Below, one piece after another: positions 47,206 to 58,996 of a DNA stretch of 64,000 bases. Origin of the DNA: Monarcha castaneiventris obscurior (lineage: Eukaryota > Chordata > Aves > Passeriformes > Monarchidae); contig JAMPIT010000230.1 in NCBI GenBank assembly GCA_026261815.1, forward strand, positions 567,501 through 631,500. Direction: 5' to 3'. Positions within the stretch are counted from its first letter, which is position 1. The number at the start of each line of letters is the position of its first letter. The notes beneath the pieces are model-generated. The model ran no database searches. It saw only the letters and a list, made by a program, of their open reading frames with translations, and had not been told where the DNA came from. The position numbers were made by a program, and so were the translations under genes.

Positions 47206-47505
47206 GCAGATACCTGAGACAGGGACATCTACCTTCACTCAGGTGAATCCCACATAAAGCAATGGACAAATTGGATCTTCAGCAACGAGCACTGGCACAG
47301 GCACCTGGAGAAGGCTTTTGGCAGACACGTGGTAGAAAGCTCATTGCTCAGAATATCATGGATGGTGGAGATGTGAAGGGTGGATGTGTTCTCACTACAC
47401 TGAAAAATAAAATCGACCTTCTATGGCCTCAAAAACCTTCTAAGGGTAGATGTATCCCCAAGTTTGATGTCACACAGTTCCCTGGATTTGTACATCCTTT
47501 GGGCA
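47206..47505. other. Spacer between LTR D and LTR C copy 2
   Basis: About 300 bp. A 97-codon plus frame (47262-47555) begins here and runs into LTR C. Its protein resembles nothing that I recognise. Confidence 0.45.
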
Positions 47506-47509
47506 TAGT
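47506..47509. repeat. 4-bp target-site duplication, left (tagt)
   Basis: tagt precedes LTR C copy 2 and recurs at 47947-47950. Confidence 0.8.
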
Positions 47510-47946
47510 TGATGCCTTCTCCAGCCACCTAGAAACAGAGACTAGACAGGAGTAAGGGAATAAAGGTTGGGATTTATTTGAAAGCCTTCAAGGCACACCC
47601 TGGGGAGCCAGAGGCTGCCTCCAAAAATGGACCCCAAGATGGACCCCAGGTCACGAGTTCTTCACACCTTTATAGCTTTGGTTCATTTGCATATCAGGGT
47701 TAATTCTCCAATTAAAGCCCCAGTTTAATGATGGAATTCCCCTCAGTTTGCTCCCCCCTTAGAGGCTTTGGGTTACACATTTTGGGCCTAGAAGAGCCTG
47801 GCTGTCCTTGAAGGCAAAGCCCGGAGAGGCTTTGTTGTGTCTGCCCAGCACGAGAGAGCAGAAATTCCAGGCTACAAGGAACTGCAGAGTTACACTCTAA
47901 GCAGTACAGAATTTGAAAAATATAAAAGTTAAAACCTAAGGCATCA
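47510..47946 (-). mobile_element. Solo LTR, family C copy 2 (class I ERV-like)
   Basis: A 437-bp copy of the same LTR as 40698-41138, again with the tgatgcctt and aaggcatca ends and a perfect 4-bp duplication, tagt. The minus-strand octamer (plus-strand atttgcat at 47685-47692), the TATA-like CTATAAAGG (47667-47675) and AATAAA (47573-47578) are all kept. The TATA box carries one substitution compared with copy 1. It differs from copy 1 by scattered substitutions and small indels. Confidence 0.92.
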
Positions 47947-47950
47947 TAGT

Positions 47951-50194
47951 CCCCAGCTTTAAGGGCTGGGATGTGTTTAGTTGGATGTCAGGTGGACAAT
48001 CCTTCAGTCAGAGCCTTCATTTATTTGGAGAGCATCTTCCCCATCCCATTTGTGTCACAGACAAGTGTTTCCTGACTGAGGAACACAGGGAGTGTGTGCC
48101 CTGCTCGTTCCCCAGCCTGATTGTACAACCAACCCACACTTGCCTGTGTTAGTCCTCACCTCATCTCATCTCTCTGATGAGTACAGCTATTAATAGGAGC
48201 TCAGGAATAATATTTAAAGCAGACAAATCAGCGTCTTCATCAGCCTGATATGTTGGCACAGCAACATGCCCGTGAAAGCAATTGATCCAGAGTACCTTTA
48301 AAAATAAATACAGCTTGCAACTGTTAATTTTTTATGATTTTTACATTTATTTTTGTTGGCTTATTTCAAAATTAACTATTAAATTTATAAATATGTAGTC
48401 GTATTTTTTGTATTGCATTTTGAACACATGCTCCTTGCCACGAATAAGCAATGAAGCAACAAAGTACTGAACATCACTACAGGAAAAGAAATGTTGGGAA
48501 CATCATTAGGGCTTGTGGGTCTTATTCCATGTTCAGAGAGAAAAAAGAAATTGGCCACATCTACTACATTCCCCTACTGTGTTATTCCCTATATAAATGG
48601 TGAGACAGAGTCGTGGTCTGCAGAAGGACTAGATAAAATAATGATCAAAAGTAGCTAAAATTATAATGAGTAGATAAAATTATGATTTCCATCCCTTTTG
48701 TAGGAAGAGGGAATGAACAAAAGGCACGTGTATCTCCATTGTTTAACAAGTAGGTTTAAGCAAAAAAGGTATTAATCCACAAGTAATGTTTTTCCACATG
48801 TCTTTCCTGAAGGATTCAGAAATGACCAGCAAGGAAAAATAACAGCATAGCTGGTTTATTAATTTTTATTGAATTGTCACTCCAGGCTTCATTTATAGTC
48901 ACTGGAATAGTTACTGCTAGAGTTGATTTGGCTGATTTCTCCAAAATCACCTGTTTTACAATAAGAAAAACTGCATCTTCCTCAAAAAAGAAAAAAAAAT
49001 CAGTCTCTAAAGTGAACTTAAAAATTGACATTCAACTTTCAAGCTCCTAAATTTGGGATAAATGGATTCCGCCCTACTCGTCCCGTAGTCAGACACTGAA
49101 CTCAAGAGTTGTGACAACTTCTAGACAGCTCCTAAGAGGAAGAAGAACGTAGCAGGTGTAGTGACACAGCACTGAATTCTCAGGTGACAAAATAATTGAC
49201 TTTCTGCCCCCACAACCAGGCAGGAGGTCATTAGTCAGTGCCTGGAAAGCCACTGATTGATTCAGCCCAACATCCACAGGCACCTTGTAGAGGCAGAAAT
49301 GGAAACAACAGCAGGGAGGAGGGCGGGGTTAGAAGGCCAAGTTCAAGATTTGGGTCGCACAGATGAATTTGGTTTGGATTTTGGGTGAATTTGGTTCACA
49401 TCTCTGTTGGTTTGACTCATCAGCCTGGTGGTGTTGTCTCGAGGTGCAAATAGAAATGGTGGTGATGCCACCAGAGATCTGAAGCTGCCCACATTGACTG
49501 GGAATAACTAAGCCCTGCCTACTGCCATGACAAGTTCTTTGGGAGAAGCAGAGAAAAGGGAAACCTTAATTCTGCTTTAAGCAGGGCATCACGTAAAAAA
49601 AAAACAAAACAAAAAACCAAAACAGAAAACCAAACAAATAAAAAAACCCTCAAACAAAAACAAAAAACCCCACCAGCTGATTTCTTGCAGGTGTATTTCC
49701 TCTCTTGGACTGTCTTTCCAAGAATTTTTCCTAGAAATCCCAGTCCCAGAATCAGGCTCAGTCTTATCCACCTTATCTGGCAAACAAATAACAGATTTAA
49801 CTCCTTGTGCCAAATGCTCGTGCCAGTAAGGGAAAGAAGTTTCTAGAAGATCTTAAAGAACTTTTGGTCTGATCTGCAAGTATGTGCAGATTTGGTGATG
49901 TTTTTCTTTGTCACACGACAGTGAAAGGCATGGAAAATCAAACGAAGAAGAGGGACTGAGTCTGGTTCCTGTACCAATTGTTGAAGTGTGAATACAAACA
50001 AAAGAAATTATGGTGACTGTCCCTGCCAGTTGAGGAAGAAAAGGTTCAAGATAAGAATGTCTTGGTTTAGTGCTTAGGGCAGAGTTTCTGAATCTTGCCA
50101 AGGAATATCTGAACTCCTGACAGGGACTGGCAGTGCAGCACCACTGCCCTTCACAAAGAGGTAACTTTCAAAATCAGCATTCTGGATTGTCAGC
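47951..50194. other. Unique sequence, A-rich tract near its right end
   Basis: About 2.2 kb. Apart from the tract at 49594-49672 nothing repetitive was recognised. The longest open frame is 82 codons (49853-50101, minus). Confidence 0.5.
49594..49672. repeat. A-rich low-complexity tract
   Basis: About 80 bp of A with interspersed C ('aaaacaaaacaaaaaacc' and similar). It has the same composition as the tract at 43062-43182. Confidence 0.9.
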
Positions 50195-50556
50195 TTGATT
50201 TGTTCGGTCTGGAGAAGAGAAGGCTCTGGAGAGACCTCAGAGCCTCTTCCAGGGCCTAAAGGGGCTCCAGGAGAGCTGGAGAGGGACCTGGGACAAGGGA
50301 TGGAGGGACAGGAAAAGAGGGAATGGCTTCAAACAGAAGGAGGGTAAGGTTAGATGGGATATTGGGAAGGAATTGTTCCCTGTGAGGGAGGTGAGGCCCT
50401 GGCACAGGGTGCCCCTGGATCCCTGGCAGTGTCCAAGGCCAGGCTGGACAGGGCTTGGAGCAGCCTGGGATAGTGGAAGGTGTCCCTGCCCATGGCAGGG
50501 GGTGGAACAAAATGAGCTTTAAAGTCTCTTCCAACCCAAGCCATTCTATGATTTTT
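50195..50556 (+). mobile_element. CR1 3'-end fragment, longest sense copy
   Basis: About 360 bp in sense orientation. It starts in the end of ORF2 ('ctggagaagagaaggctctg', 'agagacctcagagcctcttc') and continues through 'ggaattgttccctgtgaggg', 'ctggcacagggtgcccctgg', 'gatagtggaaggtgtccctg' and 'cttccaacccaagccattct' to the tail 'atgattttt'. It is only mildly diverged. Confidence 0.95.
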
Positions 50557-53500
50557 GTATGCTTTGAGGAAAAAACCAGTACTTTTCAGACCTTGGTCCT
50601 GGAAATCATTTCCCACAACAAAAATCTCAAAAACATTCTCTTCCAATTTCTTTGGAAGGACGTAGCATAAAGGCACTTTGATGTAGCACTTCTGCACGAA
50701 TCCCATTATCTTCCTGCCAAACACAATGAGCAGTCATGAAACAGAATCAACAAAACACCTTTGTGTTTGCATTTTCCCATCAACTGCCCTGATGGAGGGA
50801 AATTCTTTAATTACTCTGCCTCTGTGTGATTCTTTTCAGATCACACATTCTCCTTAAATGAACATTCGCACAAAAAGGGTAAGGAAATATATAATTCTAA
50901 ATGAAGGATAACTTCAAAGTTGTATTTTGGAGTGGGGATTATTGTGGTGTTACTACAAGCTCTTTTTTGGCAAGAAAACTGTGCTTCAAGGGAACAGCTA
51001 CCTCTGCCTCAAGATCAGTTAAAGCATTCAGCTGCAGCCCACAGGCACTTAGGAAAAGATGTTTTTTCTCTCCCGTTCCCATCTTTGCTGGTTTTCCAGT
51101 TGGCAGCTGCAACCTATAAATAGCTGGAGAGATGATTAGTCTGAACGAGGAGACTAAAAGATTCACAAATGAAATAATTACAGCACATCTGTGCAGAGCT
51201 CTGCAACACAACTTGTAACTCCAGCACTGGGCACAGAAGGGGATGCATCCAAGATAAGATCAAGACCTGTTTTACATCATTGTTTCTATGTTAATGAAGC
51301 TGTTCACACTCCATGGTTACTGTTTTTAAGGATTTCATCCAAAAACACACCATCTCCTAAAAAGCCCAGGACCTGGTTCTGTGTTCTCCTTCCAGCCTGA
51401 TATTTATTTTTCATGTGTGTTTGTAGAAATTCTGCAGGCAGCAGTTTGGTTCCATGGGCTGGAAAATCCCATCTCTTCCTGCGCTGTTCATACACCATCC
51501 TTTCAAATAATGCTGTTGTTGGCTTTGCTCAGACAACTGAGTCAGAAGAAAATTTGCTGCTGGTTTTCACAGCCTCTCATTGTATTGATTTCTGTCCTGT
51601 GGTTTGTAAAACGTGTTCCTTTTCCCTGGTTCCCAGGATTGCCTCACTGCAGGAAGCAGGGCTCTGTTGCAAAGGCCTCTCTGTGCTGCTGTGGAATGCC
51701 TCCACTTGACTCTGGCTTCTCAAAAGCTTTTCTCTCTGCTTTCTGAGGACCCACAACAGGTTTTGGTTTCAATTGCCCACTCACAGAGTTTTCTTACAGA
51801 AGAAAAAAGGGAAAAAAAGGAAAAATGAAAGGTGATTTCACAGTATCGAAAGCACCTTGCTTGAAAAGCTGCTAAAACCCAAGTGTGCACTGAAGTGTGT
51901 TTATTTTCTGTTTGATAAATGAAACAGAGAAGTTCTGATGTTTTGAGATGAGGTGATTTTCATCCAACTCAGAATCATTCAGAATCACCTTCAGATGTTA
52001 TTAAATTCCTCTATGAACTATTCAATTCCACCACCACTCCATGTGGTCTTGCCTCAGTGAGATTTGAGAGGTTTCTAACATCTAAATTCAAGACAAAATC
52101 ACAGCTCAACCACAACAGCTATATTGAGTTGCAACATGTGAAAATCTGTATCACTGCACTGTTTTCCTTCTCCCATTCCTCCCACAATCAAGATTCTTTC
52201 TCTACATATGGCCTGAATCAAAATTTGTGGGTCTTCCATTGCTACTACAGATCTTTGTGTGCCTCTAAAGTGGGGTTCACTCCCCATTATTCTAACCTTT
52301 TAAAAGTCCAGCTTGAGCTAATTCTCTGTGTTTCTTTTGTAACAAAAAAACCTTGTTGAATGTGTGGCAGATATTTAAACAAAATTGGGAATTACTGAAT
52401 AGCAAGTAAATACCTCAGCCAGAGTAAATATAATGGGACAGAAAGGGGATCACCTTTAGCAGACAGAAGGGATGTTCTTCACAAAGAACATGCAAATACA
52501 CCTGAAAAAAGATGATTTCTTGTTCTCCCACACCAGGAAATACAACAATCAATTTAAGACCAGCAAAGATTGTATCAAGATGTTCTCCCTCCAGTCAAAC
52601 TGGTTTCTATTTCCAATACACAGGAAGGGTTAGTACTTCCAGCAGCAAGGGTCATTTGGAGATCCTCTGGTCAAAAATATCATTTAAGTCTTGTTTTGGA
52701 ATGGAATGAATTCAAGGCAGAAGAGCAAAGAATCTGGAAGACAGCAAAGAGTTAGGGAAAAAGATCACAAGAAAAATAAAACGAAATTGAATAAGAAGCT
52801 GCTGGTTTTTTATATGTTGCTGAAGTCCTCTGCTTGCTGCTCAGAGTAGACAGTCCAAGAGACAAAGGAAAGAATCAACTCTTGCAACTAAATGCAACCC
52901 CTCATAGTCAAGGCAAAATACAGAAATTCTGTGAGAAATTCTGTGTGTTCTTTGAGAAATTCCCAAGTCTTCAATGACATTGGAAATGTTAAGAGATTAA
53001 TAGAAGTTCAGGGGAAAATGGAGTGCAACCTTGTTAATTAGTCAATGAGATACCCATTGTGGTGATCTCATCTGTCCGTGCTCTGGGTCACCACCAAAAT
53101 CAGGGCTGCTCACACACGCAGATTTTGGTTTATCCATCACCAGTTAAACCCTAATTCACAATTTCCCCAAGTAGATGCATCGTAAAACACTCCTGAACTC
53201 CCTCTTGACACATTGCTGGCATACAAAACCAACACAGAGCCCTAATCTTCAATTTGCTGTCTGAGAATACAATGAATATTTACAGAGAGCTCTCACATCC
53301 TGCCACGTGTGGAGGCTTCAGCAGCATCAGCCTCAGCTCGAGACCCAGCACTGACACAAAAACATGACAAGCAGAGCCCATCCAAGCACAGTGTTAGGCA
53401 GGGAGGAACAAACCTCATGAGAAACTTCTCGAGCTCCGTTGGAAGCAAACAGATGTAAATAATTCACTGTGCATTCATGAGCCACTTTCGAGAACTGGCT

Positions 53501-53820
53501 GGGAAAGGGAGAACAAACAGCAGCACAATGCAGCAGCCCACATTTCACCCGAGTGAAAAGAAATTCATTCAGCACGAAATGTCAGTGTGAAGTCTTGCTT
53601 TTCACAGTGCCTGTGACAAGCTCATCCAAACATTCAGTCGAGTGGTTCTTGATTAGCAAGCAAGGCTCTTAAGTCTGCCAAGCAATTCTGGATTTTCACC
53701 CCCAAAAAAAAAGTTATTTTTCTGAAGTCTGAAGCAGGGAAGGAATAGCAACCCAAGGGGACACTCCTCTGTTGAGAAATGAGGCATTATTTCAGAGTCT
53801 TGAAAGCAGAACAAATTATT
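50557..53820. other. Unique sequence, nothing recognised
   Basis: About 3.3 kb. Open frames reach 121 codons (51381-51746, plus) and 100 codons (52057-52359, plus), without recognisable domains. A small local repeat of 'gaaattctgtg' lies at about 52922-52945. Confidence 0.45.
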
Positions 53821-54082
53821 TCATAGAATTATGGAGTCATACAATGGTTTGGGTTGGAAAAGACCCTAAAGACCATCCAGTGCCACCCCCTGCCATGGGC
53901 AGGGACACCTTCCACTAGCCCAGGTTGCTCCAAGCCCCATCCAACCTGGCCTTGGGCACTTCCAGGGATCCAGGGGCAGCCACAGCTTCTCTGGGCACCC
54001 TGTGCCAGGGCCTCCCCACCCTCACAGGGAACAATTTCTTCCCAAAATCTAATCTAAACCTGCTCTCTGTCAGTTCAAAGCC
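53821..54082 (-). mobile_element. CR1 3'-end fragment with intact tail
   Basis: About 260 bp antisense: 'tcatagaattatggagtcat', 'acaatggtttgggttggaaa', 'cccctgccatgggcagggac', 'caggttgctccaagccccat', 'acttccagggatccaggggc' and 'aatctaatctaaacctgctc'. This is one of the best-preserved CR1 ends here. Confidence 0.96.
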
Positions 54083-54254
54083 TGAGCATGGCCCTTCTCC
54101 ATTAGAAGAAGGAGTCAATGCATGTCCTGTGCCTGCAGGTTCATCCTGTGGGACTTCGGAGCCATTATTTCTTTAAAATGGGACACACATTAAACAAAAC
54201 AAACAAGACTGAAATAGAAAATGCAGATTTCGCTCCTTATTGAGAAAATATTTG

Positions 54255-54520
54255 AGCTTGGCAGGATTTCCTGAGATATCACCTACTCCAACCACTCTGC
54301 TCAAGCAGGATTAGCTACAGCAGCTGTTTCAGGACAGTGTCCAGGAAGGTTTTGAATGATGGGGAGTCCAGAACCACTCTGGGAAACCTGTTACAGTCTT
54401 AGACCACCCACAAAGTAAGGAATCTTTTCTTCCATTTCAAAGCCATTTCCTGTATTTCTGTTTGTGCCCATTACCTCTTGTCCTGTCACTGAACATCACT
54501 GGGAAGAGTCTGACTCCATC
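54255..54520 (-). mobile_element. CR1 3'-region fragment (third end type)
   Basis: A second, older CR1 of the type that carries 'ctgctcaagcaggattagct': 'aggacagtgtccaggaaggt', 'tttgaatgatggggagtcca', 'ccatttcctgtatttctgtt', 'tgtgcccattacctcttgtc' and 'agagtctgactccatc'. It lies on the same strand as the preceding copy but belongs to a different subtype. Confidence 0.85.
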
Positions 54521-55838
54521 TTTTTTTCCCTCCTCCCACCAGGAGAAGTAAGTACACATTCAATCTGAAAGGTAATTTCAGAACAAATATTAGAACATAT
54601 TGCATCAACATTTCTACTTCAAGGGGCTGATTGAGTACACAGGGCTGCAAACAGACACTGCCAGCACGGGAATTCAAATTCACAGAGTAATGCATTAATA
54701 TGATGTTTAAACATAATATTTTATTTATACACACACAACCAATACAAATGGTAACACAACCAATATAAATGGTAACAAGCCCTGGATTTGTTGTACCCCT
54801 CACCATGGGTTTGTTGGTTGTTTTTTAGGTTTGGGTTTTTTGCTAATGAGCAGAACAAATGGCAGAGCTCACCAGAAAAACACACAGAAGCTTTAGAGCT
54901 TAATTGGCTTCTACATTTGGGTCAGCAAATGTTCCTGCTACAAAGCCAGTGAGGAGGGATTCTTGCAACCTATTCATGTTTCTCACCAGCACAACAGCAG
55001 CTAAAAAGATAGGCAACCATGGCTACCGTCGTGGGATCAGCAAACTTCTTTTCACAGCTGTAAATATTTGTAGTGGAGCCAATTAGAGGCAGCGTGGTTT
55101 TGTCAGCATTGCCTAGGAAACATCGATAGCTGCTCCAAAGAATCCCCCACCTCTCCTGATCCCACTGGCGTTTACTGAACACTGGAGTGGCTGATGGTGC
55201 CTCCTCCACACAGAGAGAGAAGCAGGTGAGACACAGGCTCTGGCAAGGAACAAAGCTGCTCCTGGGGGCACTGAGCTCCTCAGCTCTCTGGTGGGGCTGT
55301 GAAACCAGCAGGGAGGTGGCTGGGGAAGATCCCAGGCAGTGGGACTAAGTGGAAGGTTTCAGGTTCCTTTTGCGAAGCTTATTCATATCAAAATCCCTGC
55401 TCTGAGCAAATGCCTTTCAAGGGCATTTGGGCACTGATGGATCTGCTCCCAGGGGAATTCCATAAGCAAGAGAGCCACAGAAGTCTACATAGAGTGTATA
55501 GAAGTCATGGATAACAGCAGTTCCCTTTTCTTCTGAGTGTAAAAGCAAACATAACCTCATAAATCTGGGAAAATTTTAAAGAACTAATGCCTTACATCTT
55601 TCTGTGCAAGGTCCCCCGAAACACAAGGCACCTGCAAGCAACATCTGTCTGCTACAGATTTTTCAAAACAAAGGAGTCCCTGTGTCCTGTCAGTTTTAAG
55701 GAGTATTTACCATACCTAAACATCCCTGACTTCCACTTGTCAGGCACTTCACTGATGTTCGGGACAAATCTAGTTCATGCTACGAAAAGCTGAAGGGTGC
55801 AGCATGTGAAGGAGGCCAGATGGTAATCCCAAAACCGA
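54521..55838. other. Unique sequence with a 21-bp tandem duplication
   Basis: About 1.3 kb with the duplication at 54735-54776. The longest frames are 106 codons (54486-54806, minus, overlapping CR1) and 79 codons (54970-55209, minus). The latter is cysteine-containing and resembles nothing that I can name. Confidence 0.45.
54735..54776. repeat. Two-copy tandem duplication, period 21 bp
   Basis: acaaccaatacaaatggtaac is followed directly by a copy with a single change (c to t). Confidence 0.9.
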
Positions 55839-55971
55839 TTACAGAGTCACAGAATCCAAAAAGCCCTCCAAGACCATTGATTTTCCAAGAGTTAACCCAG
55901 TGCTGCCATGTTCACCACTAAACCCTGTCCTCAAGTGCCACATCCAAACACCTTTTGAACAGCTCCAGGGA
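55839..55971 (-). mobile_element. CR1 3'-end fragment (CR1-X-like tail type)
   Basis: Antisense: 'cagagtcacagaatccaaa', 'ccctccaagaccattgat', 'gttcaccactaaaccctgtc' and 'ctcaagtgccacatccaaac', ending in 'cagctccagggaag'. About 130 bp remain and the divergence is high. Confidence 0.85.
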
Positions 55972-57931
55972 AGTTTTATGCCACATGGATGACAGGACAT
56001 TTAAAAAACTTCCTATTAGCTGCACACTAATGTCTCCTCTTTGATTTTTAGAGGCTCTCCAGCTGATTCCCTGGATCCATAACACAGTTTCCCTGGCAAA
56101 CCACTTTACTGTGAAGTGTGGCTGCAAGCACATCGATCACGTTGAATCTCTTTGAGCTCCATCTCAGTTCTCAGCACTTCCTCTGGTTTCCTATTTAAAG
56201 AGAACATCATTCCTACAAGCTGCCAGGTGACCAGAGAAACAGGACTGAGGTTCCCCAGAGGAGCCACATCGTGTTGGATACATTATGGGAATGTGGATGC
56301 ATCATGGGGGTTTCTGCACTACTCTTGCACAAGGGAAGGACAGCTGAACCCAGGATAAATACAGTGCAAAGGCTGATGACTCTGCCCTGCTGCAGCAAAT
56401 TTTAATGCCAGGCATTTCCCCCTGCCCTGCCCAGTCATGCAGGCAGCAATACTGCAGCTCAGCAGGTAACACAGGTATGGCATGAAAGAAAGAGAGCATG
56501 AAAAAATGAGTTAAAAAAAACCCTAACTTCTTCAAACAGCCCTAAAGCCTTTCCTAATTTTCACTGACGAGGGACAAGTTGTCAAACGGATCTGTTTCTC
56601 CTGCAAGCATTTTGGAAGCTGGTTAATATCTCTCCCTGCCTTTTTTCCCGATGCACTGACTGAAACTTCCCAGTTTTCCAGTGGGAAGCAGCTGGCAACC
56701 ACCAGAGCAGCAGAAGTGCTGAGCTCTCAGTGTGAGAGGGTGAAGGAGCAGGAGTCACAGGCGCCCTGCTGGCACACAGGAACACGTCTGCTTTTCCAGA
56801 GAAGTGGTGCAGTTGTTTACTGTCAGCTGGGATAACGGGATCATTGCTCAGGCACCCCGGGATGCAAACATCAGCCACTTCCATGAACACAGAGGTGACA
56901 GCTCACACTGTGATAACCACTGTGCCACCTCATTTCTCAAGCTGTTACATAAATCCTCGGGAGGATAATGGGCAACAGGCTTGCTCAAAAGACTAAAAAA
57001 TTTCTGGGATGTCAGCGCATCAGTATTAGGTGAACAAAATTCTGTAGTCAGGCAGATTCAGAGAGAACTGCAAAAAATATACCTCCAGATTTGCCAGACT
57101 AAATAAAGGCTTGATGCTGGTGGAAGTTTCCTGCACATACAGGTCTGTCCTGGCAATCTGGGAATTCCCACTCACCAAGCTCTTTACCATGTAAGAGCAA
57201 ATGTCTTGGAACAAAATGGAACATAACCTCCTCCAGCTGCAAAATGCTGCCTCAGATCTTGACAAACCAGTGTTTTATTGGATCACGAAGAGAAAACAGT
57301 CAAGGTCCTCATGTACAGCAGCTTTTTGTCCACAGCAGAATATTCAATGACATGACAGTAAAGCCATTATCAAATAAGAGGTGAGAGAATTGCTGGTCCA
57401 TTAATTCTGCCAATAATTGAGCTCATTACAGATCATGGTGCTGTGCTGTCAGAGGACTCGATTTTAATAACACTATAAAGAAAACAGAGACCCTGTTCCA
57501 CGAACTTCAGCCATCTGAAAAGCTTGTGCAGGGAGCAGTTTATACCAAAGGTAACATCCAAAACCATGAGCAAAATTTCATGCAGACAAAGTCCTGCAGA
57601 ACAAAGTGATAGGTGGAAGAACTTGAATTTTAGGGTTATGATCTCACTCTGTCCAGGCACCAGAACCTTACAATCAGAAGATGGGAGAAGGAATTGCATC
57701 ATTTGCCATCTAATTCCAGGTTTTTACTAATTTCCATTCTATTCGTTAGATTTGCAGTAGGATTTTGTGCCAGAAAGATTATTTCCCAAATATCCATTGG
57801 GAGTTGAGTGTTCCCTATAGGTTCCTCTTCCCTTCTGATATAGAATGTCCTATTAGCAAGGGCTGATGCTGCTCCTCTCATCAGTCATGGTCTCAGCACT
57901 GCCAATGCAAGGAGCTCTGGGGAACGTGGGC
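55972..57931. other. Unique sequence, nothing recognised
   Basis: About 2 kb. The longest open frames are 102 codons (56582-56890, minus) and 89 codons (57433-57702, minus), neither recognisable. Confidence 0.5.
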
Positions 57932-58059
57932 CATGGAATCGTTTAGGTTGGCAAAGACCCTCATGATCATCAAGTCCAACCTTTCACCTAACACTGCCAA
58001 ATCCACCACTGAAGCAGCTCCCTAAGCACCACATCTGTGCCTTTTAGCTATTTCCAGGC
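57932..58059 (-). mobile_element. CR1 3'-end fragment (CR1-X-like tail type)
   Basis: Antisense: 'catggaatcgtttaggttgg', 'caaagaccctcatgatcatc', 'aagtccaacctttcaccta', 'cactgccaaatccaccactg' and 'agctatttccagg'. About 128 bp remain. Confidence 0.9.
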
Positions 58060-58916
58060 GTTGTGAATGGATTTATCTGTCTGCTGGACATGATCCTCTT
58101 TGGTTCTCACACACACAGATTGTTAAAGCTGGGAGACCAACCTCAGTATCACTGAGCAGTGTGCACAGGATGATTTTATTTAGTACTTGCAAAGGCATTT
58201 ATTTTTCAATCAGACATCTCACAATTTCTATCATCTCCTCTTCAGCTGCTCTAACTTACAACAGAAACAAAACAATAGCAAACTTTCCCTGGAGATTGCA
58301 CTGGTGATGCTGGGGTGTCCCAGCTTCCAGGCCATCCAATTTGGTCTTACTGCAGAAAAACACCTGCCTTGTGCTAACCCAGACTTTTTAGACAGGAGCC
58401 AGCCTGTGGATCACAGCAGGATCCAGCTGAACCTGGGAAAAAATATTGTGTACAATAGAAACTCAACCTAACCATGAGCAAAGCACTGAGGTGCTGTTGC
58501 TGCAGCACTGAAGCCACTGGGGGTGTGAAGATCTGACAAGCAGTGCAAAAAGGGGAAAAAGGAAAAAGAGAAGAGATAAATTAAGAGAGAGCTCTAAGTT
58601 TGCATGGAATGAGTTTAAAAGCTTGCTGTTGTGTGATGTTCAAAGTCTCTCCTGCCTGGGCAGAGGCACAGGTCACGCTGAGCCTCTGCAGAGTACCACT
58701 GGCTCTCTTTCTAGGCCAGGCTCTGTGTGCACAGCCTCTGCTAAATGACACTCAGCCAGATTTATTTCTAATAACATGCTTATAAGAGAGGTTTCTTTCA
58801 TATTTGAATGTCATGCTTTTGTAAGAATGCAAGATCTAACACTTCCCGTGGGCTCTGTTCTCTTTGTGCTTTACAGGGAAACAGAGCTGGAAGCAGGGAG
58901 GGAAAAGAGGGAGAAA
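58060..58916. other. Unique sequence, nothing recognised
   Basis: About 860 bp. The longest open frame is 94 codons (58187-58471, plus), with no recognisable domain. Confidence 0.5.
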
Positions 58917-58996
58917 CACAGAATGAGAGAACCAGTTATGTTGGAAAAGACCTCTAAGACCATCGAGTCCAGTCATGAATCCAGCATTGCCTGCAC
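58917..58996 (-). mobile_element. Short CR1 3'-tail fragment
   Basis: Antisense: 'cacagaatgagagaaccagt', then 'atgttggaaaagacctctaa', 'gaccatcgagtccag' and 'ccagcattgcctgc'. The 129-codon plus frame 58776-59165 reads across it and is not a gene. Confidence 0.78.

Noticed and set aside
54970..55209. 79-codon minus frame with a membrane-like cysteine-rich end
   Set aside because: I tried to match it to small membrane proteins and could not. It may be a chance frame.
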